Source: Acidimicrobiia bacterium (lineage in GTDB: Bacteria > Actinomycetota > Acidimicrobiia > Acidimicrobiales > Bin134). Taken from it: 64,000 nt of DNA. The notes below the pieces were generated by a model. It was given only the letters and a program-made list of their open reading frames with translations, was not told the origin of the DNA and ran no database searches. Location of the stretch: the NCBI GenBank assembly GCA_022826705.1, contig JAJDUJ010000025.1:1-64000 (forward strand), given 5' to 3'. Positions 26,286-35,007 of this stretch are shown here, one piece after another. The position numbers and the translations under genes are program-made. Position 1 is the stretch's first letter; the number at the start of each line of letters is the position of its first letter.

Positions 26286-27530
26286 ATGGAACTCGAATCC
26301 TGGACCGAGCAGAGCGAGCGCCTTTGGGAGCTGGCCAGCGATAACGGGATGTCGCGTCGGCATTTTCTGGCGCTTCTGGTTGCCGGTGGAGCCGCGGCGG
26401 TGGTGGCGGCCTGCGGGGGAGGCAGATCGTCTTCAGTGCCGATTACCGGCAGCCTCGGCTCGACAGCTGAGTCTGCCGCGCTGTTCAAGGACCCGTGGCC
26501 GTTCATTCAGCGGGGGGCATCGCTGGAGTCCCGTCTGGAGCTGATGCCGGGGTTGATCACACCCAACGACCTCTTCTTCGTCCGCAACAACTCTTCTAGT
26601 GTCGACCTATCGGTGGATGACTGGTCGCTAATTGTTGAGGGTGATGCGGTTGAGCAGCGACTCGATCTCGGATATGTCGACATCCGTCGGCTCCCCAGTC
26701 GCTCGTTAGTCGCCTATCTGGAGTGTGCGGGCAACCACCGGGTGATGTTCGACCGATTGCAAGGCCGCGCGGCAGAGGGTACCCAGTGGGGACGCGGCGC
26801 AATCGGCAATGCCGAGTGGCTGGGTGTCTCCCTGGCCGATGTGCTGACCCTGTCTGGCTTGGCCGACGACGCCGTGAGTGTGCTGCTGGTGGGGCTCGAC
26901 GAGGATTCTCCCGAGAGCGGCTTCCAGCGCGTTCTGCCTCTCGAAAAGGCGCTGGATCCCGACACCATCCTGGCCTACGAGATGAACGGCGAGCCGCTGC
27001 CCCGCGATCACGGATTCCCGCTGCGGGCCATCGTTCCCGGCTGGGTGGGCAGCTCGCAGATCAAGTGGCTGGGCCGGATCGTGGTCTCGGCCGACCCCCA
27101 GTGGACCCGCAACAACACCACGTCGTATGTACTGATCGGCGACGACTATTCCCCCGAGGGCGAGGCGCTGGGCCAGGTGGTGACCGAGCAGAACATCAAG
27201 AGCGCCTTGGCGCTTCCCTGGCCAGCCCGGCTGGACGAGGGCCAGCACAAGTTGAGGGGCTTCGCCCACTCACCTCAAGGGCGCGTCTACCGAGTGCAAT
27301 GGAGCGACGACGGCGGGGCGAATTGGCGCGATTCACGGGTGCTCTCCCCGCAGCCCCAGTATTCGTGGGCCCAGTTCGAGTTCGAATGGACGGCAACCGC
27401 CGGCGAGCACACGATCACCACCCGGGCCACCGATATCGAGGGCAACACCCAGCCCGATCGAGTTCCGTTCAACCAGAAGGGCTATCTATTCAACCAGCCC
27501 CTGCCGCACCCAGTACGGGTAACCGCCTGA
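26286..27530 (+). CDS. Sulfite-oxidase-fold molybdopterin oxidoreductase, Tat-exported lipoprotein
   Basis: The 414-residue protein has a Tat signal (SRRHFLALL, residues 23-31) overlapping a lipobox VVAAC (Cys43), so it should be folded in the cytoplasm, exported and lipid-anchored. The molybdenum-ligating Cys147 sits in YLECAGNHR and the C-terminal Mo-cofactor dimerisation domain follows (SPQGRVYRVQWSDDGG). There is no haem domain, so electrons would pass to a separate carrier. Physiological reaction uncertain (sulfite, or reduction of an oxidised protein or sulfoxide). Confidence 0.85.
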   Translation: MELESWTEQSERLWELASDNGMSRRHFLALLVAGGAAAVVAACGGGRSSSVPITGSLGSTAESAALFKDPWPFIQRGASLESRLELMPGLITPNDLFFVRNNSSSVDLSVDDWSLIVEGDAVEQRLDLGYVDIRRLPSRSLVAYLECAGNHRVMFDRLQGRAAEGTQWGRGAIGNAEWLGVSLADVLTLSGLADDAVSVLLVGLDEDSPESGFQRVLPLEKALDPDTILAYEMNGEPLPRDHGFPLRAIVPGWVGSSQIKWLGRIVVSADPQWTRNNTTSYVLIGDDYSPEGEALGQVVTEQNIKSALALPWPARLDEGQHKLRGFAHSPQGRVYRVQWSDDGGANWRDSRVLSPQPQYSWAQFEFEWTATAGEHTITTRATDIEGNTQPDRVPFNQKGYLFNQPLPHPVRVTA

Positions 27531-27531
27531 A

Positions 27532-28437
27532 CTACAGCCCCATGTCGTGGTAGTCGGGGACTTCGTAGCGGCCGATGGCCTCGGCTCGGCGGTGGAGGAG
27601 GGCGACGGTGTCCTCGATGTTGCGGCCGATGATGAACCGGCGCTGCTCAACGCAATCGACCACGAAGTTGCCGTGCTCCACTAGGTCGGCCACTTCGGGT
27701 TCGTAGCCCCGGACCTCGGTCAAGATGTCTTTGAGCTCTTGGAAGGTCATGCTGCGCCGCCCGGTGGCGTCGCCTACCCGGGCGAAGTGGTCCGGGCGGT
27801 TGCGCTGGGCAGTGAACAGCCCGGTGTCCAGCATGCCGCCCGACGGGTAGAGCACTGAGGCCCGAAGATCGCTGCCCTCTCGGATCAGGTTGATGTGTAC
27901 GGTCTCGGTGAAGCAGCTCACCGCTGACTTGGAGGCGGCATACACCGAGGCGGTGGGCACGGGGGCGAAGCCGCCATCGCCCGACGAGGTGTTGATGATC
28001 TGGCCGGGCTCGCCGCCGGCCAGCATGCGGGGCACGAACTCGGTGGTGCAGATGGCCACGCCGAACACGTTCACGCTGAAGCACCACCGCCAGTCGTTGG
28101 GCTCCTGCTCCCAGGGCTTGCCGCCCCCGCCGGAGGTGACCCCGGCGTTGTTGAAGAGCAGGTTGCAGCGCCCGTGGGTGTCGTACACGTGGTCGGCCAG
28201 GGCGGCCACCGAGCCTTCGTCGGCCACATCGGTGGGCCAGCCCGACACCGGGCCCAAGTCGGACAGCTCGGCCACGGTGGCCTCGGTGGTGTCGGCCTCG
28301 ATGTCGGCGATCACCACCGTGGCACCGCGCCCCAACAGAGCGGTCACGATGCCTTTGCCGATGCCGCCAGCCCCCCCGGTGACCACCGCCACCATGCCGT
28401 TTACGTCGAGACGCTCAGTTGGGGTTTCGCTGCTCAT
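27532..28437 (-). CDS. Short-chain dehydrogenase/reductase
   Basis: The 301-residue SDR has VTGGAGGIGKG, NNAGVTSGG, and YAASKSAV with Ser upstream (NTSSG), so it is catalytically complete. A long C-terminal extension (VADLVEHGNFVVDCVEQRRFIIG) is typical of a subgroup of actinobacterial SDRs. GGGAG lies before the ATG. It ends 1 bp from the convergent sulfite-oxidase-fold gene and follows the sulfatase on the same strand by 63 bp. Confidence 0.85.
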   Translation of the reverse strand: MSSETPTERLDVNGMVAVVTGGAGGIGKGIVTALLGRGATVVIADIEADTTEATVAELSDLGPVSGWPTDVADEGSVAALADHVYDTHGRCNLLFNNAGVTSGGGGKPWEQEPNDWRWCFSVNVFGVAICTTEFVPRMLAGGEPGQIINTSSGDGGFAPVPTASVYAASKSAVSCFTETVHINLIREGSDLRASVLYPSGGMLDTGLFTAQRNRPDHFARVGDATGRRSMTFQELKDILTEVRGYEPEVADLVEHGNFVVDCVEQRRFIIGRNIEDTVALLHRRAEAIGRYEVPDYHDMGL

Positions 28438-28500
28438 GGTGACTCCCGTGTTAGGCCGAACCGAAGTGGTCTAGCAGTTTTTTCGCTACCGGCCCAACGG

Positions 28501-30792
28501 TCAGTCGGCGTTGAGGGATTCCCGGGCGATTTGAGCCGGATCGGGGGGCGCGGCGCTGGGCGTGGTGATGTCGATATGGGAGATGACGCCGGTCCAGCCG
28601 AACGGCGGCTGGTAGTCGTCGTTGACCGGGAAGCCGGCGTCTTGGCCGATGATCAGCCCGGTGCCCCCGTTCTGCCACGAATTGGGGAACGTGCGGTCGA
28701 GCTCCAGCCGGGCGGCTACCTCACCGTCGACCAGCAGCTCGACGGTGCTCGAGGCTGGAGAGGTCGGCTGGTACCGGCATCCCAGGACGGTGGCGTCGAC
28801 GGCAACTGCCGGGGTGGCCAGGCGGTACTGGTCGCCCGACAGGCACATGCCCAACACCAGAGTGCCGTCCAAACCGTAGAGGGCCAGGCCGCTGGTCCAA
28901 TCGCCCATCGCCCACAGAATGCCCTCAGCCCCGGTCGCCCCCACCGTCACTGAGGCCTCGATGGTGAAGCCCCGCACCAGCACCGGCATCACCTCGTCGG
29001 CCACCCGGCCCGCCCCCGGTCGATAGCGCACTTGGGCGGGGGGCGGGTAGGCCGGGGGATAGATGGCCGGCATCCGCCCGGCGTAGCCGTCGTCGAGGGG
29101 CAGCACCCCGTAGCGCTCGGCCGCCGCCCACCAGGCTGATTCGAGCTCGGCCAGCTTCTCGGGGTGCTCAGCGGCCAGGTCGCGGGCCTCCGAGAAGTCG
29201 TCGTCGAGGCAGAACAGCGCCCAGGTGTCGTCGGTGAACGAGCGGCTCCCCTCCATGAGGGCGACCTCGTCGCCGTGGGCTTCGGCCACGTGGTCGGTGG
29301 TGGCCTTCCAGCCGTCCAGATACATGGCCCGCGACCCCTGGACCTCGAAGTACTGCTCTGATCGGGGGGAGGAGGCCTCGGCATCATCGAACGTGGCCGC
29401 CAGGCTGGCCCCATGCATGGCCGTCTGGGCCACACCGTCCACCGAATCGGGAGCGTCCACCCCGCACAGCTCCATCACGGTGGGGGCCAGGTCGATGGCG
29501 TGGCAGAACTGGGTGCGCACCTCGCCTCGGGCGGCGATGCCCGCAGGCCAGTGCACCACCAGCGGAGTGCGGGTACCGCCCAGCCAGGCGTAGCGCTTCC
29601 ACAGCCGGAACGGGGTATTGCCGGCCCACGCCCAGCCCCAGGCGTAGTGGTTGTAGGTGCGGGGACCGCCCAATTCGTCGAGCCACTCCAGGTTGGCGGC
29701 CACCGACTCGGGCAGGCCCTTGGTGAACCGGTGCTCGTTCACCGAGCCCACATGGCCGCCCTCGGCGCTGGCCCCGTTGTCGGAGCACAGCACCACCACC
29801 GTGTTGTCCAGCTCGCCGATGGCTTCAAGGTGGTCGATCACCCGTCCGATCTGGGCGTCGGTGTGGGAAACGAACCCGGCATACACCTCTTGCATGCGGG
29901 CGAACAGCCGCCGGGCGTCGGCGTCCAGCCCGTCCCAGGGCTGCACCCACGAGGGGCGCTCGGTGAGCGTGGTGCCCTCCGGTGAAATGCCCGAGGCCAA
30001 CTGGCGCTCGAAGGCCTGCTCCCGCCACCGGTCCCACCCGTCGTCGAACATCCCCCGGTAGGGCTCCACCCATTCGGGCGCCACGTGGTGGGGGGCATGG
30101 GTGGCCACCTCGGCGTAGTAGCAGAAGAACGGCTTGTCAGGGGCAGCGTGCTTCTGATCGGTTATGTGGGCGATCGCTTGGTCGGCCAGATCGGCGCTGA
30201 GGTGGTAGCCGTCGTCATGATGGGCCGGTGGTTTGATGTAGTGCTGGTCTCGCACCAGGTTGGGGGCCCAGCAGTTGGCCCCGCCGTGGAGCACCCCGTA
30301 GTAGCGCTCGAAGCCCACCCCGGTGGGCCACAGGGTGAACGGCCCGGCCGCGCTGCGCTCGCCTCGGGGAGCGAGGTGCCATTTGCCGATGGCCATGGTG
30401 CCCCAGCCGGCGTCGCGCAGGATGCGCGGCAGCATGGTGGCCGATGGGGGGATGCGGGCGGTGTAGCCGGGAAACCCCATGGTCATGTCGGACAGAAAGC
30501 CCATGCCCACCGCATGGTGGTTGCGCCCGGTCAAAAGGGCGGCCCGGGTGGGTGAGCACAGGGCGGTGACGTGGAAGCGGTTGTACGACAGGCCGCCCGC
30601 GGCCAGCCGGTCGATGTTCGGCGTGGCGATGTCAGCCCCGAAACAGCCGAGCTGGGCGAACCCGGTGTCGTCCAGCAGGATGACCAGCACATTGGGCGCC
30701 CCCTGGGGGGCTCGGGGCAGCTCCGGGGGCCGAGGGGTGGACTCGGCCACGGTGAGCCCGATGCTGGGGGATGGGGGCGGAGGGTCAGTCAT
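28501..30792 (-). CDS. Arylsulfatase-type sulfatase, cytosolic
   Basis: The 763-residue protein lacks a signal peptide. The N-terminal catalytic domain has VLVILLDDTGF (metal Asp pair) and CSPTRAALLTGR with Cys79, the C-x-P-x-R target for formylglycine conversion, then GKWHL and SDNGA. The last about 200 residues form a beta-rich region (TIEASVTVGATGAEGILWAMGDW) reminiscent of a laminin-G/concanavalin jelly roll, seen in a group of actinobacterial sulfatases. The expected reaction is hydrolysis of a sulfate ester in the cytoplasm; the context of SDRs makes a sulfated steroid or alcohol plausible. Confidence 0.85.
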   Translation of the reverse strand: MTDPPPPSPSIGLTVAESTPRPPELPRAPQGAPNVLVILLDDTGFAQLGCFGADIATPNIDRLAAGGLSYNRFHVTALCSPTRAALLTGRNHHAVGMGFLSDMTMGFPGYTARIPPSATMLPRILRDAGWGTMAIGKWHLAPRGERSAAGPFTLWPTGVGFERYYGVLHGGANCWAPNLVRDQHYIKPPAHHDDGYHLSADLADQAIAHITDQKHAAPDKPFFCYYAEVATHAPHHVAPEWVEPYRGMFDDGWDRWREQAFERQLASGISPEGTTLTERPSWVQPWDGLDADARRLFARMQEVYAGFVSHTDAQIGRVIDHLEAIGELDNTVVVLCSDNGASAEGGHVGSVNEHRFTKGLPESVAANLEWLDELGGPRTYNHYAWGWAWAGNTPFRLWKRYAWLGGTRTPLVVHWPAGIAARGEVRTQFCHAIDLAPTVMELCGVDAPDSVDGVAQTAMHGASLAATFDDAEASSPRSEQYFEVQGSRAMYLDGWKATTDHVAEAHGDEVALMEGSRSFTDDTWALFCLDDDFSEARDLAAEHPEKLAELESAWWAAAERYGVLPLDDGYAGRMPAIYPPAYPPPAQVRYRPGAGRVADEVMPVLVRGFTIEASVTVGATGAEGILWAMGDWTSGLALYGLDGTLVLGMCLSGDQYRLATPAVAVDATVLGCRYQPTSPASSTVELLVDGEVAARLELDRTFPNSWQNGGTGLIIGQDAGFPVNDDYQPPFGWTGVISHIDITTPSAAPPDPAQIARESLNAD

Positions 30793-30806
30793 GGCGGACC
30801 GGGGAA

Positions 30807-31559
30807 CTAGCGCCGCGACCGGTAGTCACTACCGGGAATGGAGGCGAAGGGAAATGGCTCGGGCTGGCGACCCTTGAGCAGCGCGAAGCACTCGCCGGTG
30901 AGACCGGAGTCGAGTATGGCCATGGCGGCCTCGGCCACCTCCTCGGCGTCCATGATGACCATGCCCGCGGCTTCGAGGCGGTCGCGGTTGCCGCCGAGGA
31001 ATCCGGTGCCCACTGTGGCCGGGCAGATGGCGTTGAGGCTGATGCCCTGCTTGGCAAGATTGGGAGCGGCGCTGCGGACGAGGGCGGCCACCGCATGCTT
31101 CGTCATGGAATAGCCCAAGTCCAGCGGGAGGGGGCTGAAGGAAGCCATCGACGCGGTTACCAGCACGTGGCCGCCACCGGCGGCTTCCAGCAGTGGCACT
31201 GCCGCCCGTAGGCCGAACACCACGCCGTGCTGGTTGACCCCGATAATGCGGAGATAGTCCTCGTCGCTCATCTCGGCAATGTTGCCCAGTCCCATCATGA
31301 TCCCCGCGTTGAGGTGGGCCACATGCAGATGGCCTGGGTCGTCGGCCAGCTCCGCAGCCAATGCGGCCCAGGCCGAGGAGTCGGCCACATCGAGGTGGCG
31401 GTACCGTCCGCCGATGTCATCGGTCACTTGCTGACCGGGTTCGTCGGCCACGTCCGTGCAGATGACGTGGGCGCCGGCCTCGGCGTAGCGGCGAGCGCAG
31501 GCTGCGCCGATTCCGGAAGCCGCCCCGGTGACCAATGCGATCTTTCCGCTGAGATCCAC
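30807..31559 (-). CDS. Short-chain dehydrogenase/reductase
   Basis: The start is set at GTG 31559, where the SDR homology begins (VDLSGKIALVTGAASGIGAA), two bases after the TAA of the preceding SDR, with GGAGG upstream. This gives 250 residues. The active-site set is present: Ser in VTASMAS, and the catalytic Tyr in YSMTKHAV (YxxxK). A longer frame upstream is an artefact of reading through. Belongs to a minus operon of SDR, SDR, sulfatase, SDR. Confidence 0.85.
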   Translation of the reverse strand: MDLSGKIALVTGAASGIGAACARRYAEAGAHVICTDVADEPGQQVTDDIGGRYRHLDVADSSAWAALAAELADDPGHLHVAHLNAGIMMGLGNIAEMSDEDYLRIIGVNQHGVVFGLRAAVPLLEAAGGGHVLVTASMASFSPLPLDLGYSMTKHAVAALVRSAAPNLAKQGISLNAICPATVGTGFLGGNRDRLEAAGMVIMDAEEVAEAAMAILDSGLTGECFALLKGRQPEPFPFASIPGSDYRSRR

Positions 31560-31561
31560 GA

Positions 31562-32437
31562 TTAGCCCTCCAATGATTTGGCGCCTCGGGTGAAGGCGTC
31601 CTCGGTGTTGAGGTCGTACAGGCCGTTGATGAACTGGAGCGGGGGCTTGGTGGTGTACTCCTTTTCGGCCCGGCTGGGCATGATCTTCTCCCGGTGGCGC
31701 AGGTCCCACATGCTCTCGCACCGCCCGGAGTAATCGTCGGGCTGTTCCAGCATCCAGATGATGCCGTCAGCGGGCACCGAGGTGGGCTCCCAGTCGGTGA
31801 GGTCGATGTCGCCCATGTTGGCCAGCGTGCCCTCGGAGGCCACCGGGATGTCGATCCGGAAGCAGTTGACCGCGATGCGGTCGGGATGGAGCTGGCGGGC
31901 CAGGTCGGTGGTCATCCGCTCCAGGGCCAGCTTCGACATTCCGTACGACATGAGGCCCGGCACCGGGCGCAGCGCGGCCTGTGACGAAAGGCTGAGAATG
32001 CGGCCCCGACCCGCAGCCCGCAGGTGGGGCAGGGAGGCTCGCACGGTGAGCAGCGGGGCGCGCAGGTTTATGTCCATGATGAGGTCGTAGCGCTTGAGGG
32101 GAATGTCCACCTCGCCCACGAAGGTGACCGCGGCGTTATTCACCACCACGTCGAGTCGGCCCCAAGCCTCCACCGGGGCGGCCACCATGGCCTCGATATC
32201 GTCGGCCGAGGTCAGGTCGGTGGGCACCGCCAGGGCCTCGCCCCCGGCGTCGATCACCGTCTCGACGGTCTCGTCGATGGTGCCGGGAAGCGGCTTGGGC
32301 GAAGCCTTGGTGGACCGTGCGGCGCACGCCACCTTGGCCCCCTTGGCCGCCGCAGCCACGGCGATGGCCGTGCCCACGCCCCGACTGGCCCCGGTGACCA
32401 GCACAACTTTCCCGGCCAGGTCGTAAGGCTCAGACAT
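31562..32437 (-). CDS. Short-chain dehydrogenase/reductase
   Basis: The 291-residue protein has VLVTGASRGVGTAIA, VVNNAAVT and YGMSKLALE (YxxxK). Extra segment between strands two and three (RSTKASPKPLPGTIDETVE) is characteristic of a distinct SDR subgroup. GGAG is five bases before the ATG. It is the first gene of the four-gene operon and faces away from the TauD-type dioxygenase. Confidence 0.85.
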   Translation of the reverse strand: MSEPYDLAGKVVLVTGASRGVGTAIAVAAAAKGAKVACAARSTKASPKPLPGTIDETVETVIDAGGEALAVPTDLTSADDIEAMVAAPVEAWGRLDVVVNNAAVTFVGEVDIPLKRYDLIMDINLRAPLLTVRASLPHLRAAGRGRILSLSSQAALRPVPGLMSYGMSKLALERMTTDLARQLHPDRIAVNCFRIDIPVASEGTLANMGDIDLTDWEPTSVPADGIIWMLEQPDDYSGRCESMWDLRHREKIMPSRAEKEYTTKPPLQFINGLYDLNTEDAFTRGAKSLEG

Positions 32438-32502
32438 CAGCGCTCCATGGCATGCGTCGCTACCCTAACGAATGACGTTGACTAGGCCGGAGTGAAGCCG
32501 GA

Positions 32503-33351
32503 ATGGGCGAGTATCAGCATCTGACGGTGGCCCCTGTGGGCGGCTGCATCGGCGCGGAGATCGGCGGGGTCAACCTCGGAGACAACTTGGCCGACGAGGT
32601 GGTGGCCGAGATCCGCCAGGCATGGCTGGCCCACTTGGTGGTGTTCTTCCGCGACCAGCACCTGACCCTCGACCAGTTCTCGGCATTCGCCCGCCGCATC
32701 GGCACTCCCGGCCGCTATCCGTTCGTTCCCGGCCTGCCCGATCACCCCGAGATCATCGAGGTCAAGAAACTGCCCCACGAGACTGTCAACTTCGGCGGCA
32801 TCTGGCACACCGACACCGCCTACCTGGAGCGGCCGCCGATGGCGTCGATGCTCCTGGCTCGGGAAGTTCCCGCCGCGGGCGGAGACACCGAGTTCGCCAA
32901 CATGTACGTCGCTTACGAAGCGCTGTCTGACGGGTTGAAGGAGTTCCTGCGGGGTCTGCGGGCCGTGAACAGCTCGGCGATGGCCGATGTGTCCAAAACG
33001 CGAGAAGACCGCATTGCCGATGCCACCGAGGCCGGCCACACCTCAGCCGAGAGCTATGAAGCGGTCCATCCAGTGGTCCGCACCCACCCGGAAACCGGTC
33101 GGCTGGCGCTCTATGTGAATGTGGCCCACACCGCCCGGTTCGAGGGCATGACCGAAGAAGAGAGCCAGCCCCTGTTGCGGTTCCTGTTCGCCCATCAGTC
33201 CCAGTCGGAGTTCACGTGCCGATTCCGCTGGGAGCCGGGGTCGCTGGCCCTGTGGGACAACCGCTGCGCCATGCACAACCCGATCAACGACTACCACGGC
33301 CAACTCCGGGTGATGCACCGCATCACCTTCGAGGGCGACGAGCCCCGCTAG
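32503..33351 (+). CDS. TauD/TfdA-family Fe(II)/2-oxoglutarate dioxygenase
   Basis: A 282-residue dioxygenase with the iron ligands His102 and Asp104 (WHTD) and distal His258 (CAMHN), and the 2-oxoglutarate-binding Arg269 eleven residues later. The taurine dioxygenase family releases sulfite or an aldehyde from sulfonates and also hydroxylates ethers; the substrate is not determined here. Its stop TAG interlocks with the stop of the facing ligase in CTAG (33348-33351). Confidence 0.85.
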   Translation: MGEYQHLTVAPVGGCIGAEIGGVNLGDNLADEVVAEIRQAWLAHLVVFFRDQHLTLDQFSAFARRIGTPGRYPFVPGLPDHPEIIEVKKLPHETVNFGGIWHTDTAYLERPPMASMLLAREVPAAGGDTEFANMYVAYEALSDGLKEFLRGLRAVNSSAMADVSKTREDRIADATEAGHTSAESYEAVHPVVRTHPETGRLALYVNVAHTARFEGMTEEESQPLLRFLFAHQSQSEFTCRFRWEPGSLALWDNRCAMHNPINDYHGQLRVMHRITFEGDEPR

Positions 33352-34910
33352 ACGATTCGGGAATCGGTGTCGTCGGGCCAGTAGCGATCCCGCAGATAGC
33401 GCTTCATCAGCTTGCCGTTGGGGTCTCGGGGCAGCGACTCGTCGAAGTCCACCCCCCGGGGGCACTTGAAGGCGGCCAGCCGGTCGGCGCACCACGCCAA
33501 CAAGGCAGCCTCGGTGTCGTCTCCGGCCCGGCCTGGGTCCACCAGCTGGACCACCGCCCGCACCTCTTCGCCCAGGTCGTCGTTGGGCACCCCGATCACG
33601 GCTGCGTCGGCCACCTCGGGGTGCATGATGAGCGCATCCTCGATCTCCTGGGGGTAGATGTTCACCCCACCGCTGATGATGGTGTGGGCCACCCGGTCGG
33701 TGAGGTACAGGTAGCCCTCCTCGTCGAGGCGGCCCATGTCGCCCAGCGTCCGCCAGCCGTTGGGATGGGCGGCGGCCGCGGTTCGCTCTGGATCGTTGTG
33801 GTACTGGAAGTCCCGCCCCCCGTCGAAATACACCACCCCGACCTCGCCCGGCGGCACCTCAGCTCCGTCGGGGCCCACGATGTGTACCGGCTGCAGCGGC
33901 CGCCCCACCGAGCCCGGGTGGGCCAGCCACTCCTCAGAGGTGATGGCGCTGTGGCCGATGTCCTCGGTGCCGGCGTAGTACTCGAACAGTATCGGCCCCC
34001 ACCACTCGATCATCTGCTGCTTCACCTCCACCGGGCAGGGGGCGGCGGCGTGGATGGCCAGTTGCAGGCTGGACACATCGGCGGCCTCGCGGACATCACC
34101 GGGCAGCTTCAGCATGCGGGAGAACATGGTGGGCACGAACTGGGCATGGGTCACTCGGTGCTGGCTCATGAGCCGGAGGCAGTCGGCCGGGTCGAACCGC
34201 TCCATGAGCACCACGGTGCCCCCCACCCGGTGCACGCACATGCAGAACACCAGCGGAGCCGAGTGATAGAGGGGAGCGGGCGACAGGTACACGCTGGTGC
34301 GGTCCACGCCGTAGTTGCCCATGGCCAGCGCGGTCTGCACCGCGGGGTTGGCCGGATCGCCGATGCCGGTCTGGGCCGTCGGCTTGCGGATTCCCTTGGG
34401 CCGCCCGGTGGTTCCCCCCGAGTACACCATCTCCCGGCCCTCGCCCTCATCCGCGATGGGCGCGGTGGGCAGCTCGGCGGCGGCCTCGTCCACGCGCTCG
34501 AAACCAGCCACCGCGTCGGCGCCGGTGGTCAGGCGCACCGGCACCCGGGCCAAATCCAGATCGGCCACCACCGGAGCAGTGCGACCCGATGCCACCACCG
34601 CGGCGGCGCCGCAGTCGTCCAGCACCGCCTGCACCTCGCCCCCAGTGAGGTGGTAGTTGATCGGCGTGTAGATCAGCCCAGCCAGTTGCGCGGCCCAGAT
34701 CACCGCCATCGACTGTGTAGTGGTCTCCGACACGATGGCCAGATGGTCGCCTGACCCAAGGCCCCGATCCCGGAGAAGGTGGGCCAGACGGTTGGCCTCC
34801 TCGTCCAGCATCCGGTAGGTGATCACCTCGCCGGTCCGGCCCATGATCACCGCCGGGTGGTCGGGTGCTTGGGCTGCGAACCGACGGGGATGGAGCATCT
34901 CCGAGTCCAT
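33348..34910 (-). CDS. Acyl-CoA synthetase (AMP-forming)
   Basis: ANL-family enzyme of 520 residues from ATG 34910 (start of the adenylation domain homology, LHPRRFAAQAPDHPAV). The P-loop-like motif is MVYSGGTTGRPKGI, followed by EYYAGTEDIG and the C-terminal catalytic lysine region NGKLMKRYLR. It activates a carboxylic acid to its CoA ester. A longer upstream frame to 35306 is not coding. Divergent from the aldehyde dehydrogenase. Confidence 0.85.
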   Translation of the reverse strand: MDSEMLHPRRFAAQAPDHPAVIMGRTGEVITYRMLDEEANRLAHLLRDRGLGSGDHLAIVSETTTQSMAVIWAAQLAGLIYTPINYHLTGGEVQAVLDDCGAAAVVASGRTAPVVADLDLARVPVRLTTGADAVAGFERVDEAAAELPTAPIADEGEGREMVYSGGTTGRPKGIRKPTAQTGIGDPANPAVQTALAMGNYGVDRTSVYLSPAPLYHSAPLVFCMCVHRVGGTVVLMERFDPADCLRLMSQHRVTHAQFVPTMFSRMLKLPGDVREAADVSSLQLAIHAAAPCPVEVKQQMIEWWGPILFEYYAGTEDIGHSAITSEEWLAHPGSVGRPLQPVHIVGPDGAEVPPGEVGVVYFDGGRDFQYHNDPERTAAAAHPNGWRTLGDMGRLDEEGYLYLTDRVAHTIISGGVNIYPQEIEDALIMHPEVADAAVIGVPNDDLGEEVRAVVQLVDPGRAGDDTEAALLAWCADRLAAFKCPRGVDFDESLPRDPNGKLMKRYLRDRYWPDDTDSRIV

Positions 34911-35007
34911 CGGCGGGACGATAGTTGCTCCTGCTGTCCGAGGGGTTCTCGGCCGAATCCCGGCTATAGGGTGAGGCCAGCCTTGGGCAAACAGGGAGAA
35001 ATCAGCC

